This document shows, in pieces, positions 27,279 through 36,516 of a stretch of 64,000 bases of DNA. The translations under genes were made by a program, and so were the position numbers. The notes beneath the pieces are model-generated. The model did no database searches. It was given only the letters and a program-made list of their open reading frames with translations, and was not told where the DNA came from. Origin of the DNA: Aquaticitalea lipolytica (lineage in GTDB: Bacteria; Bacteroidota; Bacteroidia; Flavobacteriales; Flavobacteriaceae); the NCBI RefSeq assembly GCF_014641635.1, contig NZ_BMIC01000004.1:140791-204790 (forward strand), written 5' to 3'. The stretch's first letter is position 1, and every line of letters begins with the position of its first letter.

Positions 27279-27966
27279 CCTTTGCTTCAAATTCTAGTGG
27301 TCCAAAATAACCCATTTGTCTTACTATCCAGTTTTTTCTGCCTTGTATATAATTTGTTGCTGGTCGTGCTTTATACACTCTTGGATTTGGTAGTATTGCA
27401 GCAATTGCTGCTGCTTCGCTACGCGATAGTTTTGTTGCTGGTTTCTTAAACCAATGTTGTGATGCGGCTTCAGCTCCATAAATTCCATCTCCCATTTCTA
27501 TACTATTAAGATAGACTTCTAAAATTCGTTCTTTAGACCAAAACACTTCTATTAAAAAGGTGAAATAAGCTTCTAACCCTTTACGAAACCAACTTCTGTG
27601 AGGCCATAAAAACACATTTTTGGCTGTCTGTTGAGAAATGGTACTTGCGCCTCTAACTCTTTTTCCAGCTTTATTAAATTCGATAGCTTTTTCAATGGCT
27701 TTCATATCAAACCCATTGTGGTTTAAAAAATTCTGATCTTCACTACAAATAACAGCTAGTTTAAGATTTCTTGAAATTTCATCTTTTGATACCCAATCAT
27801 GTTTTAATACTACCTCTTTGTCATCTTGATACTGTTGCGCACTTCTAATAACCATTAAAGGAGTCATTGGTACAGGAACCCATTTGAAAACTATAACCAT
27901 GAAAATGGAAAATAAAAACATCCACATTATGGATTTTAAAATAAACTTGAAAAATCGTTTTATCAT
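27268..27966 (-). CDS. mtgA: Monofunctional peptidoglycan glycosyltransferase
   Basis: A 232-residue family 51 transglycosylase that polymerises lipid II into glycan strands. It has one N-terminal membrane helix (about 8-28), then the catalytic SEDQNFLNHNGFD segment with the essential Glu, RGASTISQQ, and a second Glu in EVYLNSIEMGDGIYG. Length and lack of a transpeptidase domain fit MtgA. It follows the FAD oxidoreductase gene by 3 bases and overlaps the gre-like gene. Confidence 0.94.
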   Translation of the reverse strand: MIKRFFKFILKSIMWMFLFSIFMVIVFKWVPVPMTPLMVIRSAQQYQDDKEVVLKHDWVSKDEISRNLKLAVICSEDQNFLNHNGFDMKAIEKAIEFNKAGKRVRGASTISQQTAKNVFLWPHRSWFRKGLEAYFTFLIEVFWSKERILEVYLNSIEMGDGIYGAEAASQHWFKKPATKLSRSEAAAIAAILPNPRVYKARPATNYIQGRKNWIVRQMGYFGPLEFEAKDDK

Positions 27967-27969
27967 CTG

Positions 27970-29085
27970 TTATTTTATTAATTGTGCTAACTCTTTTCCT
28001 ATTGTGCTACCAATTGCAATTCCCATTCCTCCTAGTCTAACACCACAAAACACATTGTCGCTTAATTGTTTTACTATTGGTTTTTTTTGGCTTCCAACTC
28101 CCATAATCCCACTCCAACTATAATCAACTTCAAAATCTGTATCTGGCAGAATAGTGGTTTTTAAAAGCTCTTCTAATTTGTTTTGAATTAAGGTTGTTTG
28201 GGTCATTTCTGTGGTTTCTTCGCCTTTAAAATCGAGATTTCTTCCTCCACCAAATAAAACCCTATTATCTATATTTCTAAAATAATAGTAGCCTTTATCT
28301 AAATGAAATGTGCCTTTTATTTGTAAGTCTTTAATGGGTTTGGTTATTAATACTTGAGCTCTAGCTGGCTTTACTTCTTCAGATATTAGCTTTGTTGCAA
28401 AACCATTTGTGGTAATAAAAAGCTTGTTGGTTTTTAACTCAAAATAATTTGTTTTTATATGCACCTCATTATTGCTCTCTTGAAAGTTTTCTACTTGTAC
28501 TGTGTTTAATATTTTTATGCCTTTACTTAAAACTAATTGTGTTAAGGATTCCATCATTTTTCCAGTATCGATTTGACCTTCAAATGAATTATAACAATAG
28601 TTTTCTTTTATATTTTTAAAGTTAAAGCTGTTGCTTTTTAATGTGAATACATCATCTTTAAAGAGTGGAAAAAGTAATGAGTTAATTCGTTCTCGTTGTG
28701 ATATACAATAGTTGTAAAATTCGTCATCTTTGTTAGAAAACAACTCATAGCCTCCTAATTGTTGGTATTCTATTGCTTTGTCCGAAAGTGTTTGACGCAA
28801 TAATAACAAACCATCAAATCGTTTTTTTACAAGTTCTAAAACCTCTTCTTCGGTATGTGAATTTAAATCATCTAGTATTTCACTCAAACTTCCAAAACAT
28901 GCAAATCCAGCATTTTTTGTGCTTGCGCCTTGTGGCAACACACCTCTTTCCAACACCAATATTTTAGCCTTCGGATAACGTTCTTGTAAATGTAATGCGC
29001 AGTTAAGACCAACTATTCCACTACCTACAATTGTAAAGTCTACATTTGTTAGCCAAGATTTTATTTCCCAATAACTGAACATCAT
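27970..29085 (-). CDS. FAD-dependent oxidoreductase (DadA-like)
   Basis: A 371-residue flavoprotein of the D-amino acid dehydrogenase/glycine oxidase fold. The N-terminal dinucleotide motif is VGSGIVGLNCALHL (about 20-33), followed by an ERG acidic end of the second strand at about 46-48 and a STKNAGFAC segment. A second FAD-binding piece near the C-terminus reads GVRLGGMGIAIG. Two adjacent ATG codons serve as candidate starts. It heads an operon with mtgA and the gre-like gene. The substrate is probably an amine or amino acid, unknown. Confidence 0.85.
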   Translation of the reverse strand: MMFSYWEIKSWLTNVDFTIVGSGIVGLNCALHLQERYPKAKILVLERGVLPQGASTKNAGFACFGSLSEILDDLNSHTEEEVLELVKKRFDGLLLLRQTLSDKAIEYQQLGGYELFSNKDDEFYNYCISQRERINSLLFPLFKDDVFTLKSNSFNFKNIKENYCYNSFEGQIDTGKMMESLTQLVLSKGIKILNTVQVENFQESNNEVHIKTNYFELKTNKLFITTNGFATKLISEEVKPARAQVLITKPIKDLQIKGTFHLDKGYYYFRNIDNRVLFGGGRNLDFKGEETTEMTQTTLIQNKLEELLKTTILPDTDFEVDYSWSGIMGVGSQKKPIVKQLSDNVFCGVRLGGMGIAIGSTIGKELAQLIK

Positions 29086-29143
29086 TTATGAGTAAGGTAC
29101 TAAAATTTGTGCTAATATATTGCTTTTAACAATTGCTCACACA

Positions 29144-30487
29144 CTAGAATAATAATTGTATTAGCGAATTTATACTTTCGTCTTTAAGAACCATTTTCCC
29201 GTTAACATTTAAGGTTTTCTCTGTATTTAAATTTCCTTCAACTTTAAGAGTTAACAGCTTTTCTAAATAGGAGTTAATTATTGGAAAGTGATTCTGATCT
29301 TGTAACTTTTTAAAATCTACATCCAATAAAAAAAACTGCGGATTTGTAACTTCTAACTGGGTTGGGCTTTTATTAAAACTAGTACTTGCATGCAGTCCAT
29401 TTTTAGTAGTGTCTGTCTTTATTTGATACAGAGGAAAGATTTCTTTATTTAGTTTACCATTATTAATAATTGAAGTGCTTTCTAAATAATTATAAAGTTT
29501 TGAAGGATTTCCTGAAAGTTGAATATTAATTTCTGGTACTTGTTTTTCAGAAGCGGTTAATGTTTCAACTTTTTCAAAATCATCATTATATTCATAAGTA
29601 ACAACAGAGTCTATTTGTGTTGTTGATTTTGCCATTTCAATAGCAAAATTACCTTTGTAATAACTGTTAATACTATCTGATTTAATAGTAATGTCTTTGT
29701 ATATTAATGGTTTACTGTTTTTAGAAACTAATGCATTAAGATAAAATTTTACACTGCTATCGTCAGAAAATTTAGAGTATGTTTTATCGTTGGGAATTTG
29801 TAGGTATTCTAGTAATGTGAAATCTCCTTTTAAATTAATTTCTCCATCATTAAAACGAAGCGTTAAAATATCATTGCCTGATAGATATGCTATATGCTCG
29901 TCAATATCTTTAAGTTTTGACACTAATACATCTCCTTTTTTAAGTGTCTTATTCTCGATTAAAATATCAATAAATACATCGTCTATATTCTCTTTACTTG
30001 GATTATAAACCAACACACATTGATTATCACTAAAAGCAATCTTTAATTTATTGTCTTTGTTTGTGGCAACTATTAGAGTTTGTAAATTTTGGAATTCGGT
30101 GATTTTAAGTTCGTTTTTAAGATAGTTCTTGAAACTCTCTTTATCAGAAATATTAAATGATGTAAAAACTGTAGTAGCATTTTTACCTTTTATAGTGTAT
30201 AAAAAAACATTTGCTGGCAAGGAAAACCCTTTGTCTTTCTTTTCCTTAACTTCTAAAGTATCCTTTTTAGACTTACTGTTTTTGTAATAGTAGATAGGGT
30301 GTTTTATAGCATTATACGCTATAGTTTTACCGATTCCATCAATATTTACTTTAATAACTTTATCGGCATTTTTATGAATTGCATTTGTATAAGATTTATA
30401 ATCTCTATACTTAAAAACACCTTTAAAAATTAAGAGCAGCACACTTATAATTATGGCTGCTCTAATTAGTATTTTTCTTCTCTTCAT
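29144..30487 (-). CDS. Membrane-anchored envelope protein of unknown function, paralogue of the upstream gene
   Basis: A 447-residue protein with one N-terminal membrane helix (about 8-24) and the rest outside. I recognise no named domain with confidence. Near residues 300-320 it has TYEYNDDFEKVE followed by VPEINIQLS, which closely matches TYEYNDDYEYVE followed by VPDFLLMIS in the next gene upstream. Both also begin with a short strand of the type KVIKVNIDG/VVVATIKG and a following helix. This suggests ancient tandem duplication. It is the last gene of a three-gene operon, six bases after its paralogue. Function unknown; an envelope maintenance role is a guess. Confidence 0.72.
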   Translation of the reverse strand: MKRRKILIRAAIIISVLLLIFKGVFKYRDYKSYTNAIHKNADKVIKVNIDGIGKTIAYNAIKHPIYYYKNSKSKKDTLEVKEKKDKGFSLPANVFLYTIKGKNATTVFTSFNISDKESFKNYLKNELKITEFQNLQTLIVATNKDNKLKIAFSDNQCVLVYNPSKENIDDVFIDILIENKTLKKGDVLVSKLKDIDEHIAYLSGNDILTLRFNDGEINLKGDFTLLEYLQIPNDKTYSKFSDDSSVKFYLNALVSKNSKPLIYKDITIKSDSINSYYKGNFAIEMAKSTTQIDSVVTYEYNDDFEKVETLTASEKQVPEINIQLSGNPSKLYNYLESTSIINNGKLNKEIFPLYQIKTDTTKNGLHASTSFNKSPTQLEVTNPQFFLLDVDFKKLQDQNHFPIINSYLEKLLTLKVEGNLNTEKTLNVNGKMVLKDESINSLIQLLF

Positions 30488-30493
30488 TAAAGG

Positions 30494-32392
30494 TTATTTA
30501 GAAAAGGTTTCTATAATATTGAATAGATATTTTAAAGCATTTTCTTCAGTTGAAGGAACCTCAATTACCATTTCGGCATCCATTGAATTACCTTTTATTT
30601 TAGATGATTTTATATAACCATCTTCAGTGTTGTTTAAAAACCAATTTAGCTTGTCAACCATATCTTTACTCATGTCTTCCATCGGTATTTTTGATGCTAA
30701 TTGTTTTCCGTTTAAATAGGCTGAATAATTACTATCTAATAATAATTTTTTGTGCTTAGATGATACCTTTGCATCAAATGTGCCTTTAATAATTTTATTC
30801 ATTTCTAATTCAGACGTTCCAATAAATACTATTCCGTCTTTAATAGCAAAAAAAACATCTAATGGGCTTTGCGGTATTGTTAAAACATAATAACCGTTTT
30901 CATAAGTAACTAATTGTTTTTTTATTGAATAGTTTATAAACTTATTAAGAAACCTTGCGTCTTCAGTAGATATCATTAACAAAAAATCTGGTACAGTTTC
31001 CGTTTTAGTATTCTCAATCTCTACATACTCATAATCATCATTATACTCATAAGTAGTGTACGTTACATCTCTCTGAGAAATTCCAGATAGTAAAAATAGC
31101 ATATCACCAGGTAATACTTTAGAAACTGCTTCTTCATCTAATAAAAGTGAAAATAAATCTATTGCTAAACCTGCTTCTTCACCATAACTAGGCATACTGC
31201 TATATAGATTTTTCATGAGTTTTGGATATTCATCTAAAGCTGCTTTTGTGCTAATTGAATAACTCATATAGCCTATCATTCTATCTTCATTAATGTATTT
31301 TAGAAACTTTTTATTTAGCTTATTAGAAGTCATCTTTTTATAGCTTTCTGCCATTTCATCTGACATTGTATAAGTGGTAATTAATTGCAATTTATCTTTT
31401 TCTAAAAATAGCTTAGCTGTTAATCCAGAATCTGCATACATACTACCAAGGTTTAAACCTCCTAGTTGTCTATAGTACATTGAGCCAAATAAATTATCAT
31501 ATATAGAGCTAAAATCACTTATCCAAAGTGTTGCTTCTGCTTTGTCGTCTAGGCTCTTTAAATACGATTTGTTTTGAAGAATTGACTTACTTACTGGTTG
31601 TGATAGAAGCTCAATTGCTTTACTCATTGACCATTTTTTAGCAAGCTCTTTCTTTTTTGTGTAGTTTGAGTTATAGTAGTCATTATAATAACTGTAATCT
31701 TCTTCATCTTCATCTGTGTCTTCTTCATAAATTTCGGTAGATTCAATTACTGTTTCTTCTATCTCTTCTTCAACCTCTTCAATTTCTACTTCTTCATAAA
31801 CTTCAGTCGATTCAATTACATATTCTTCTACTTCAACGACTTCTTCTGCTCCATCAATAAACTCTTCATAACTGCTATAGTCTTCAGATTCTAAACCATA
31901 ACGGTTTATGACTTCTTCATTCTCAAAATAAAAATCATTTGTTGAGCCAATAACCATAATTAAAACAGAGTCGTTCCATACAATTGCTCCATCGTTTTGG
32001 TCTTTAAAAGATTTTACTCCATTTTGGTTAACAATTTCTTTATTGTTTTGGTCTTTTAGAAAAGACTCAAACTTATTAACATCCTTTATTGGAATGATAA
32101 TCGTATTGTAGTTTATACTATCGTTAACTTGAAAAAAATAATGTGAAGATGCTCCTAAATTAAATCCAAAATCTTCTAAGGAGTTATATTTATTTTCTTT
32201 TTTAGAAACTTCTTTTAAGATTTCAGCACCAACAAAAGAGTTGTTTAACTCCTCCATAGACATTAGTTGTAGTAAATTATTGCCCTTAATTGTTGCTACT
32301 ACTACTGCGTCATTTGGAATTTTGGTTGTTGTGTCTTGAGCTATTGCAAATGCAGAAAAGCATAGCATTAAGCTGCATAAAAGTTTTTTCAT
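30494..32392 (-). CDS. Secreted/periplasmic DUF4836-like protein with Glu-rich insert
   Basis: A 632-residue protein with a clear signal peptide ending AIAQ (about residue 19). The mature start IPNDAVVVATIKGNNLLQ resembles the DUF4836 family of Bacteroidota, which has no known biochemical role. Residues about 190-240 are a highly acidic, low-complexity insert in which VIESTE(V/I)YEE occurs twice. The remainder has repeated long helices and strands, including a TYEYNDDYEYVE segment shared with the downstream gene. It lies 17 bases after the lipoprotein gene and 6 before its paralogue. The family name is tentative. Confidence 0.72.
   Translation of the reverse strand: MKKLLCSLMLCFSAFAIAQDTTTKIPNDAVVVATIKGNNLLQLMSMEELNNSFVGAEILKEVSKKENKYNSLEDFGFNLGASSHYFFQVNDSINYNTIIIPIKDVNKFESFLKDQNNKEIVNQNGVKSFKDQNDGAIVWNDSVLIMVIGSTNDFYFENEEVINRYGLESEDYSSYEEFIDGAEEVVEVEEYVIESTEVYEEVEIEEVEEEIEETVIESTEIYEEDTDEDEEDYSYYNDYYNSNYTKKKELAKKWSMSKAIELLSQPVSKSILQNKSYLKSLDDKAEATLWISDFSSIYDNLFGSMYYRQLGGLNLGSMYADSGLTAKLFLEKDKLQLITTYTMSDEMAESYKKMTSNKLNKKFLKYINEDRMIGYMSYSISTKAALDEYPKLMKNLYSSMPSYGEEAGLAIDLFSLLLDEEAVSKVLPGDMLFLLSGISQRDVTYTTYEYNDDYEYVEIENTKTETVPDFLLMISTEDARFLNKFINYSIKKQLVTYENGYYVLTIPQSPLDVFFAIKDGIVFIGTSELEMNKIIKGTFDAKVSSKHKKLLLDSNYSAYLNGKQLASKIPMEDMSKDMVDKLNWFLNNTEDGYIKSSKIKGNSMDAEMVIEVPSTEENALKYLFNIIETFSK
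31726..31836. repeat. Imperfect direct repeat encoding the Glu-rich insert
   Basis: A unit of roughly 40 bases, recognisable by the shared words GATTCAATTAC and CTTCATAAA, occurs twice about 70 bases apart within the DUF4836-like gene. It encodes the doubled VIESTE segment and points to local tandem duplication. Confidence 0.55.
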
Positions 32393-32409
32393 TTGGTTTG
32401 GTTTTGAGG

Positions 32410-33087
32410 TTATTTTTTTAGTTGAATTTGATTGTTTATATCTCCTTTTCCGTTTATAATATCTATAGCACTAATGCGTTGCATAACTGCTTTTTTTGAT
32501 TTTGAAACTTTGGCCTGTTGGTTGTTTTGACTGGTTATTTCTTTATCAAATCTGTAAATAACAGTATAAGAAGCATCATCAAAAACCTTCTTGTTTTCTG
32601 CCTTGAGCCTGTTGTATTGTTTTTTTACATCACCTGTATAGCTATATTGTCTTTTAAAACTCCCTTTTGAGCTATCAAAAAAATAAGATGATAGAGGTGT
32701 TTTGTTTTTTTGTTTACTCCAAACCTCATTCGTCATCTTGTTTATGTTATCGATTTTTTTGAAATCACATTTCACTGAAAACACAAAATTATCGTAATCG
32801 GCAGTTTTTTTAATATTAGTAATCCCTTCTGCTTTCTTAAGCTCTAAAACAATATCATCTAATCCGTTTTGTATATCTTCTCTTGATGGTACTTTAAACC
32901 CATTAACAGAGTCTAAAAGCATTATTGAAGCTAATTTAGCTTTACTCTTACTCATGTTAAGTGTATATGCCATTGTACCAGAACCGTCACTTTTTAAGTC
33001 TACTTCTTCTATAATTTCAAAACAAGATGTAGTTGTGGATATTAAAGTAATTAGTAAACAAAATTTTAAATAGGTAAATATCTTCAT
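32410..33087 (-). CDS. Lipoprotein of unknown function, first gene of a three-gene operon
   Basis: A 225-residue predicted lipoprotein with lipobox TTSC (Cys near 22). The mature N-terminus has EEVDLKSDGSGTMAYTLNMS, a strand-rich pattern reminiscent of LppM/DUF3153-type lipoproteins, but I cannot confirm that. The middle is helical and the C-terminus is basic and Gln-rich. It precedes the DUF4836-like gene by 17 bases, and the strong -7 element upstream (33107-33114) implies a single transcript for all three genes. Confidence 0.7.
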   Translation of the reverse strand: MKIFTYLKFCLLITLISTTTSCFEIIEEVDLKSDGSGTMAYTLNMSKSKAKLASIMLLDSVNGFKVPSREDIQNGLDDIVLELKKAEGITNIKKTADYDNFVFSVKCDFKKIDNINKMTNEVWSKQKNKTPLSSYFFDSSKGSFKRQYSYTGDVKKQYNRLKAENKKVFDDASYTVIYRFDKEITSQNNQQAKVSKSKKAVMQRISAIDIINGKGDINNQIQLKK

Positions 33088-33106
33088 TTGATGGCTTTTA
33101 AGAATT

Positions 33107-33114
33107 CAAATATA
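33107..33114 (-). promoter_or_regulatory. -7 element of the three-gene envelope operon
   Basis: The minus strand reads TATATTTG, a full match to TAnnTTTG, 19 bases before the lipoprotein ATG and just downstream of the accC terminator. Confidence 0.5.
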
Positions 33115-33137
33115 ATGAAGCTTTTTTCTTATAGAAA

Positions 33138-33170
33138 GAAAAACTCCGAAATTGCTTTCGGAGTTTTTGT
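33138..33170 (-). terminator. Rho-independent terminator after accC
   Basis: An 11-bp stem (33141-33151 with 33156-33166) with loop TTGC is flanked by A/T runs; on the minus strand it is followed by TTTTTC and lies directly after the accC stop codon. Confidence 0.85.
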
Positions 33171-33171
33171 G

Positions 33172-34524
33172 TTAGTCTTCTTGTGGTGCTTGCATTTTAA
33201 AGCCTTCCATAAACTTAGTGGTATAATTACCTGCTAAATAATCAGGATGATCCATTAATTGTCTATGAAACGGAATTGTTGTTTTTATTCCTTCAATAAC
33301 AAACTCATCAAGGGCTCTTTTCATCTTATTGATTGCCTCTTCACGAGTTTGAGCTGTTGTAATAAGCTTTGCAATCATAGAGTCGTAATTTGGCGGAATA
33401 GTATATCCAGCATATACGTGGGTATCTAAACGCACACCATGACCTCCTGGAGCATGAAGCGTAGTGATTTTTCCTGGTGAAGGTCTAAAATCGTTATAAG
33501 GGTCTTCTGCATTAATACGACATTCAATTGAATGTAAATTTGGTGTATAATTCTTACCAGAAATTGGCACTCCTGCAGCAACTAATATTTGCTCACGAAT
33601 TAAATCGAAATCAATGACTTGCTCAGTAATTGGATGCTCAACCTGAATACGTGTGTTCATTTCCATAAAATAGAACTTACGGTGTTTATCAACCAAAAAC
33701 TCAATTGTTCCTGCGCCTTCATAACTTATATATTCTGCTGCTTTAACTGCAGCTAACCCCATATCATTACGCAGCTTATCTGTCATAAATGGTGATGGCG
33801 TTTCTTCGGTAAGTTTTTGGTGACGACGTTGTACTGAACAATCGCGCTCTGATAAGTGACACGCTTTACCTGTAGAGTCTCCAACAATTTGAATTTCTAT
33901 ATGGCGAGGCTCTTCAATAAGCTTTTCCATATACATATCATCATTCCCGAATGCGGCTTTAGATTCTTGTCGTGCAGAGTCCCAAGCATCTCTTAAGTTT
34001 TCTGCTTTCCAAACAGCACGCATTCCTTTTCCTCCACCACCTGCAGTTGCTTTTAACATCACAGGATACCCTGTTTCTTTAGCAATTTTCTCACAATCTT
34101 CAAAAGATGCTATAATTCCATCACTTCCAGGTACACAAGGCACTCCAGCAGCTTTCATTGTGGCTTTAGCTGTTGCTTTGTCACCCATTTTAGAAATCAT
34201 TTCTGGCGAAGCACCAATAAATTTTATACCATGCTCCTCACAAATTTTTGAAAATTTAGCATTTTCTGATAAAAATCCATAACCTGGATGTATCGCGTCG
34301 GCATTTGTTATTTCGGCAGCCGATATAATGTTAGACATTTTTAAGTACGAGTCTTTACTCGCTGGTGGACCAATACAAACTGCTTCGTCAGCAAACTTAA
34401 CATGTAAGCTTTCTGCATCTGCAGTAGAATATACTGCTACAGTTTTTATGCCCATTTCTTTACAAGTTCTAATAACACGAAGTGCTATTTCACCTCTATT
34501 GGCAATTAATATTTTTTTAAACAT
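33172..34524 (-). CDS. accC: Acetyl-CoA carboxylase, biotin carboxylase subunit
   Basis: A 450-residue ATP-grasp enzyme that carboxylates the biotin on AccB, the first step of fatty acid synthesis. It begins [19 protein letters not shown], the family hallmark, and has the Gly-rich ATP loop [37 protein letters not shown] (shown only in part) and the typical C-terminal domain. I start at the ATG at 34524; an upstream TTG would translate an interspersed repeat as EFGAWNLKF. It is last in fabH-accB-accC and ends at a terminator. Confidence 0.96.
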   Translation of the reverse strand: MFKKILIANRGEIALRVIRTCKEMGIKTVAVYSTADAESLHVKFADEAVCIGPPASKDSYLKMSNIISAAEITNADAIHPGYGFLSENAKFSKICEEHGIKFIGASPEMISKMGDKATAKATMKAAGVPCVPGSDGIIASFEDCEKIAKETGYPVMLKATAGGGGKGMRAVWKAENLRDAWDSARQESKAAFGNDDMYMEKLIEEPRHIEIQIVGDSTGKACHLSERDCSVQRRHQKLTEETPSPFMTDKLRNDMGLAAVKAAEYISYEGAGTIEFLVDKHRKFYFMEMNTRIQVEHPITEQVIDFDLIREQILVAAGVPISGKNYTPNLHSIECRINAEDPYNDFRPSPGKITTLHAPGGHGVRLDTHVYAGYTIPPNYDSMIAKLITTAQTREEAINKMKRALDEFVIEGIKTTIPFHRQLMDHPDYLAGNYTTKFMEGFKMQAPQED

Positions 34525-34545
34525 AACTTTTGGTTTTAAAAATTT

Positions 34546-34569
34546 CAAATTCCAAGCACCAAATTCCAA
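34546..34569. repeat. Direct repeat CAAATTCCAA x2 in the accB-accC spacer
   Basis: CAAATTCCAA occurs at 34546-34555 and 34560-34569 (TTGGAATTTG on the coding strand, period 14). The unit lies 22 bases upstream of accC and is a familiar Bacteroidota intergenic repeat that often appears translated as EFGAWNLEF-like peptides. No other copy lies in this window. Confidence 0.55.
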
Positions 34570-34610
34570 ATATTGGATTTTGAGATTTGTCTATTGGAAC
34601 TTTTAAATGG

Positions 34611-35090
34611 TTATGATGGATCTACTAAAAATAATGGTTGATCGTATTCAACTGGTGATGAATCGTCAACTAAAATTTTAACAATTTTTCCAGATACTTC
34701 AGACTCTATTTCGTTGAATAACTTCATTGCTTCAATAACACAAAGCACATCGCCTTCTTTTATAGATTTACCTACCTCAACAAAAACTGGTTTGTCTGGA
34801 GATGGTTTACGATAAAAAGTACCTATAATTGGTGATTTTATAGTGATAAATTTAGAATTATCTTCTGATGTTGCTGAAGCCGGAGCAGCTGTTGTTGGTG
34901 CTGAAGCTGCAGGCGCAACTGTTTGAGCTACTGGAGCACTCATTGGTATTTGCTGAACAAATGTTGTAGTGTCTCTTTCTTCTCCACCAGTTTTAATGGT
35001 TATCTTTATGTCATCCATCTCTAATTTAACCTCACTTGCTCCTGACTTGGCTACAAACTTGATTAAGTTTTGAATTTCTTTTATATCCAT
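34611..35090 (-). CDS. accB: Acetyl-CoA carboxylase, biotin carboxyl carrier protein
   Basis: A 159-residue carrier. Residues 1-45 hold the conserved N-terminal domain, 50-80 are an Ala/Pro/Thr-rich flexible linker, and about 80-159 form the biotinyl domain with the biotinylated Lys in EAMKLFNE. It carries CO2 from AccC to the carboxyltransferase, whose genes are not in this window. It is 38 bases after fabH and precedes accC. Confidence 0.95.
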   Translation of the reverse strand: MDIKEIQNLIKFVAKSGASEVKLEMDDIKITIKTGGEERDTTTFVQQIPMSAPVAQTVAPAASAPTTAAPASATSEDNSKFITIKSPIIGTFYRKPSPDKPVFVEVGKSIKEGDVLCVIEAMKLFNEIESEVSGKIVKILVDDSSPVEYDQPLFLVDPS

Positions 35091-35128
35091 AATTATTAAT
35101 TTTAGTTGTTGTTATTGTTAGTTATTGT

Positions 35129-36124
35129 TTAGGAATTATAGGCCCAAGTTAAATAAATTGAACCCCAAGTAAAACCTCCTCCAAAGGCCGCAAAAATTAA
35201 TTTGTCTCCTTTTTTGAGTTGAGATTCATAATCGTGTAATAGTAATGGTAAAGTTGCAGATGTTGTGTTTCCATACTTATGAATATTCATCATAACTTTA
35301 CTCTCTTCTAGCTCTATTCTGCTTGCGGTAGCATCAATTATTCGTTTATTAGCTTGGTGTGCAACTAACCAAGCTATATCTTGTTTAGTAAGATTATTTC
35401 TATCTAATATTCTTTCAGCTACATCTGCCATATTAAAAACAGCATTTTTAAATACGGTTTTTCCGTCTTGAAACACATAATGTTTTCCTTCAGAAACGGC
35501 TTCTGGAGTAGATGGGTAAGATGAACCACCATAAGTAGCTTGTAAAAATTCTCTTCCTCCACCATCACTTCTTAAGAGCTCATCTTGTAATCCGAAGCCT
35601 TCTTGATTAGGCTCAAATAATGCTGCTCCAGCTCCATCACCAAAAATAATGCATGTGGCTCTATCTTTATAATTAATCATTGACGAATTTTTATCGGCTC
35701 CAATTAATAAAACTTTCTTATATCTTCCAGAAACTATGTAACTAGAAGCGACAGACATTCCGAATAAAAAACTAGAACATGCAGCCTCCAAATCGAAAGA
35801 AAAAGCATTAACAGCTCCAATATTTGTTGCTGTATATGCTGCTGTACTTGCGGCTTTCATGTCTGGTGTTGCTGTTGCAACAATAACTAAATCTATTTCT
35901 TTGGGATCTAATCCTGTCTTGTCGATTAGATTTTGAGCGGCTTTAATAGCTAAAAAGGATGTTCCTTTTCCGTCTTCTTTAAGAATTCTTCGCTCTTTAA
36001 TTCCTGTTCTGGTGGTTATCCATTCGTCATTAGTATCGACTAAGGTTTCCAATATTTGGTTTGTCAATACATACTCTGGTACATATCCACCTATAGCAGT
36101 AATTGCAGCAGTGATTTTACTCAT
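35129..36124 (-). CDS. fabH: 3-oxoacyl-ACP synthase III
   Basis: A 331-residue KASIII condensing enzyme that starts fatty acid synthesis from acetyl-CoA and malonyl-ACP. The catalytic triad is C116 (EAACSSFL), a His in AHQANKRI and an Asn in KYGNTTSATLP. It is followed by accB and accC, so chain initiation and malonyl-CoA supply are co-regulated. Two direct repeats lie 60-90 bases upstream of the start. Confidence 0.95.
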   Translation of the reverse strand: MSKITAAITAIGGYVPEYVLTNQILETLVDTNDEWITTRTGIKERRILKEDGKGTSFLAIKAAQNLIDKTGLDPKEIDLVIVATATPDMKAASTAAYTATNIGAVNAFSFDLEAACSSFLFGMSVASSYIVSGRYKKVLLIGADKNSSMINYKDRATCIIFGDGAGAALFEPNQEGFGLQDELLRSDGGGREFLQATYGGSSYPSTPEAVSEGKHYVFQDGKTVFKNAVFNMADVAERILDRNNLTKQDIAWLVAHQANKRIIDATASRIELEESKVMMNIHKYGNTTSATLPLLLHDYESQLKKGDKLIFAAFGGGFTWGSIYLTWAYNS

Positions 36125-36182
36125 TATTTTATATTAATTTGACCGAAAATCGATTAAAATTCGCAAAAAAGCAGTGAATTTT

Positions 36183-36212
36183 AGTCTAATTTAAACAAAA
36201 TTGGTCTAATTT
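36183..36212. promoter_or_regulatory. Direct repeats upstream of fabH
   Basis: AGTCTAATTT (36183-36192) and GGTCTAATTT (36203-36212) are near-identical with a 20-base period, two helical turns, as expected for a dimeric or cooperative regulator. They lie in the 179-base rpmF-fabH spacer, upstream of the fatty acid operon. Confidence 0.35.
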
Positions 36213-36255
36213 GATGCAAAGTAAGTTGTTTTTAAGACTTTCAAAAATTAATCAT

Positions 36256-36287
36256 AAAAAAAACGCTCAATTATGAGCGTTTTATTA
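36256..36287 (-). terminator. Rho-independent terminator after rpmF
   Basis: A stem of about ten pairs around ACGCTCA/TGAGCGT (36260-36269 with 36274-36283), loop ATTA, gives a run of eight T on the minus strand. It separates pdxA-DUF177-rpmF from fabH-accB-accC. Confidence 0.82.
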
Positions 36288-36303
36288 TATGCGTGCATAA
36301 TAA

Positions 36304-36507
36304 TTATGCTAAGTTTTCTTCTTTTTCAGAGTTATCTATAAGCACTTGACCTCTATAATAAAGTTTCCCTTCGTGCCAATGAGCTCTGTGGTATAAGTGT
36401 GCTTCTCCTGTTGTAGGACACGTAGCAATCTGAGGAACAGTTGCTTTATAATGTGTTCTTCTTTTATCTCTTCTAGTTTTAGAAATCTTTCTTTTAGGAT
36501 GTGCCAT
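36304..36507 (-). CDS. rpmF: 50S ribosomal protein L32
   Basis: A 67-residue basic protein beginning [16 protein letters not shown], diagnostic for L32. It retains one Cys (CPTTGEAH) rather than the four of zinc-binding forms. It follows the DUF177 gene by nine bases, the common bacterial DUF177-rpmF pair. Confidence 0.97.
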   Translation of the reverse strand: MAHPKRKISKTRRDKRRTHYKATVPQIATCPTTGEAHLYHRAHWHEGKLYYRGQVLIDNSEKEENLA

Positions 36508-36516
36508 TTTATATAA

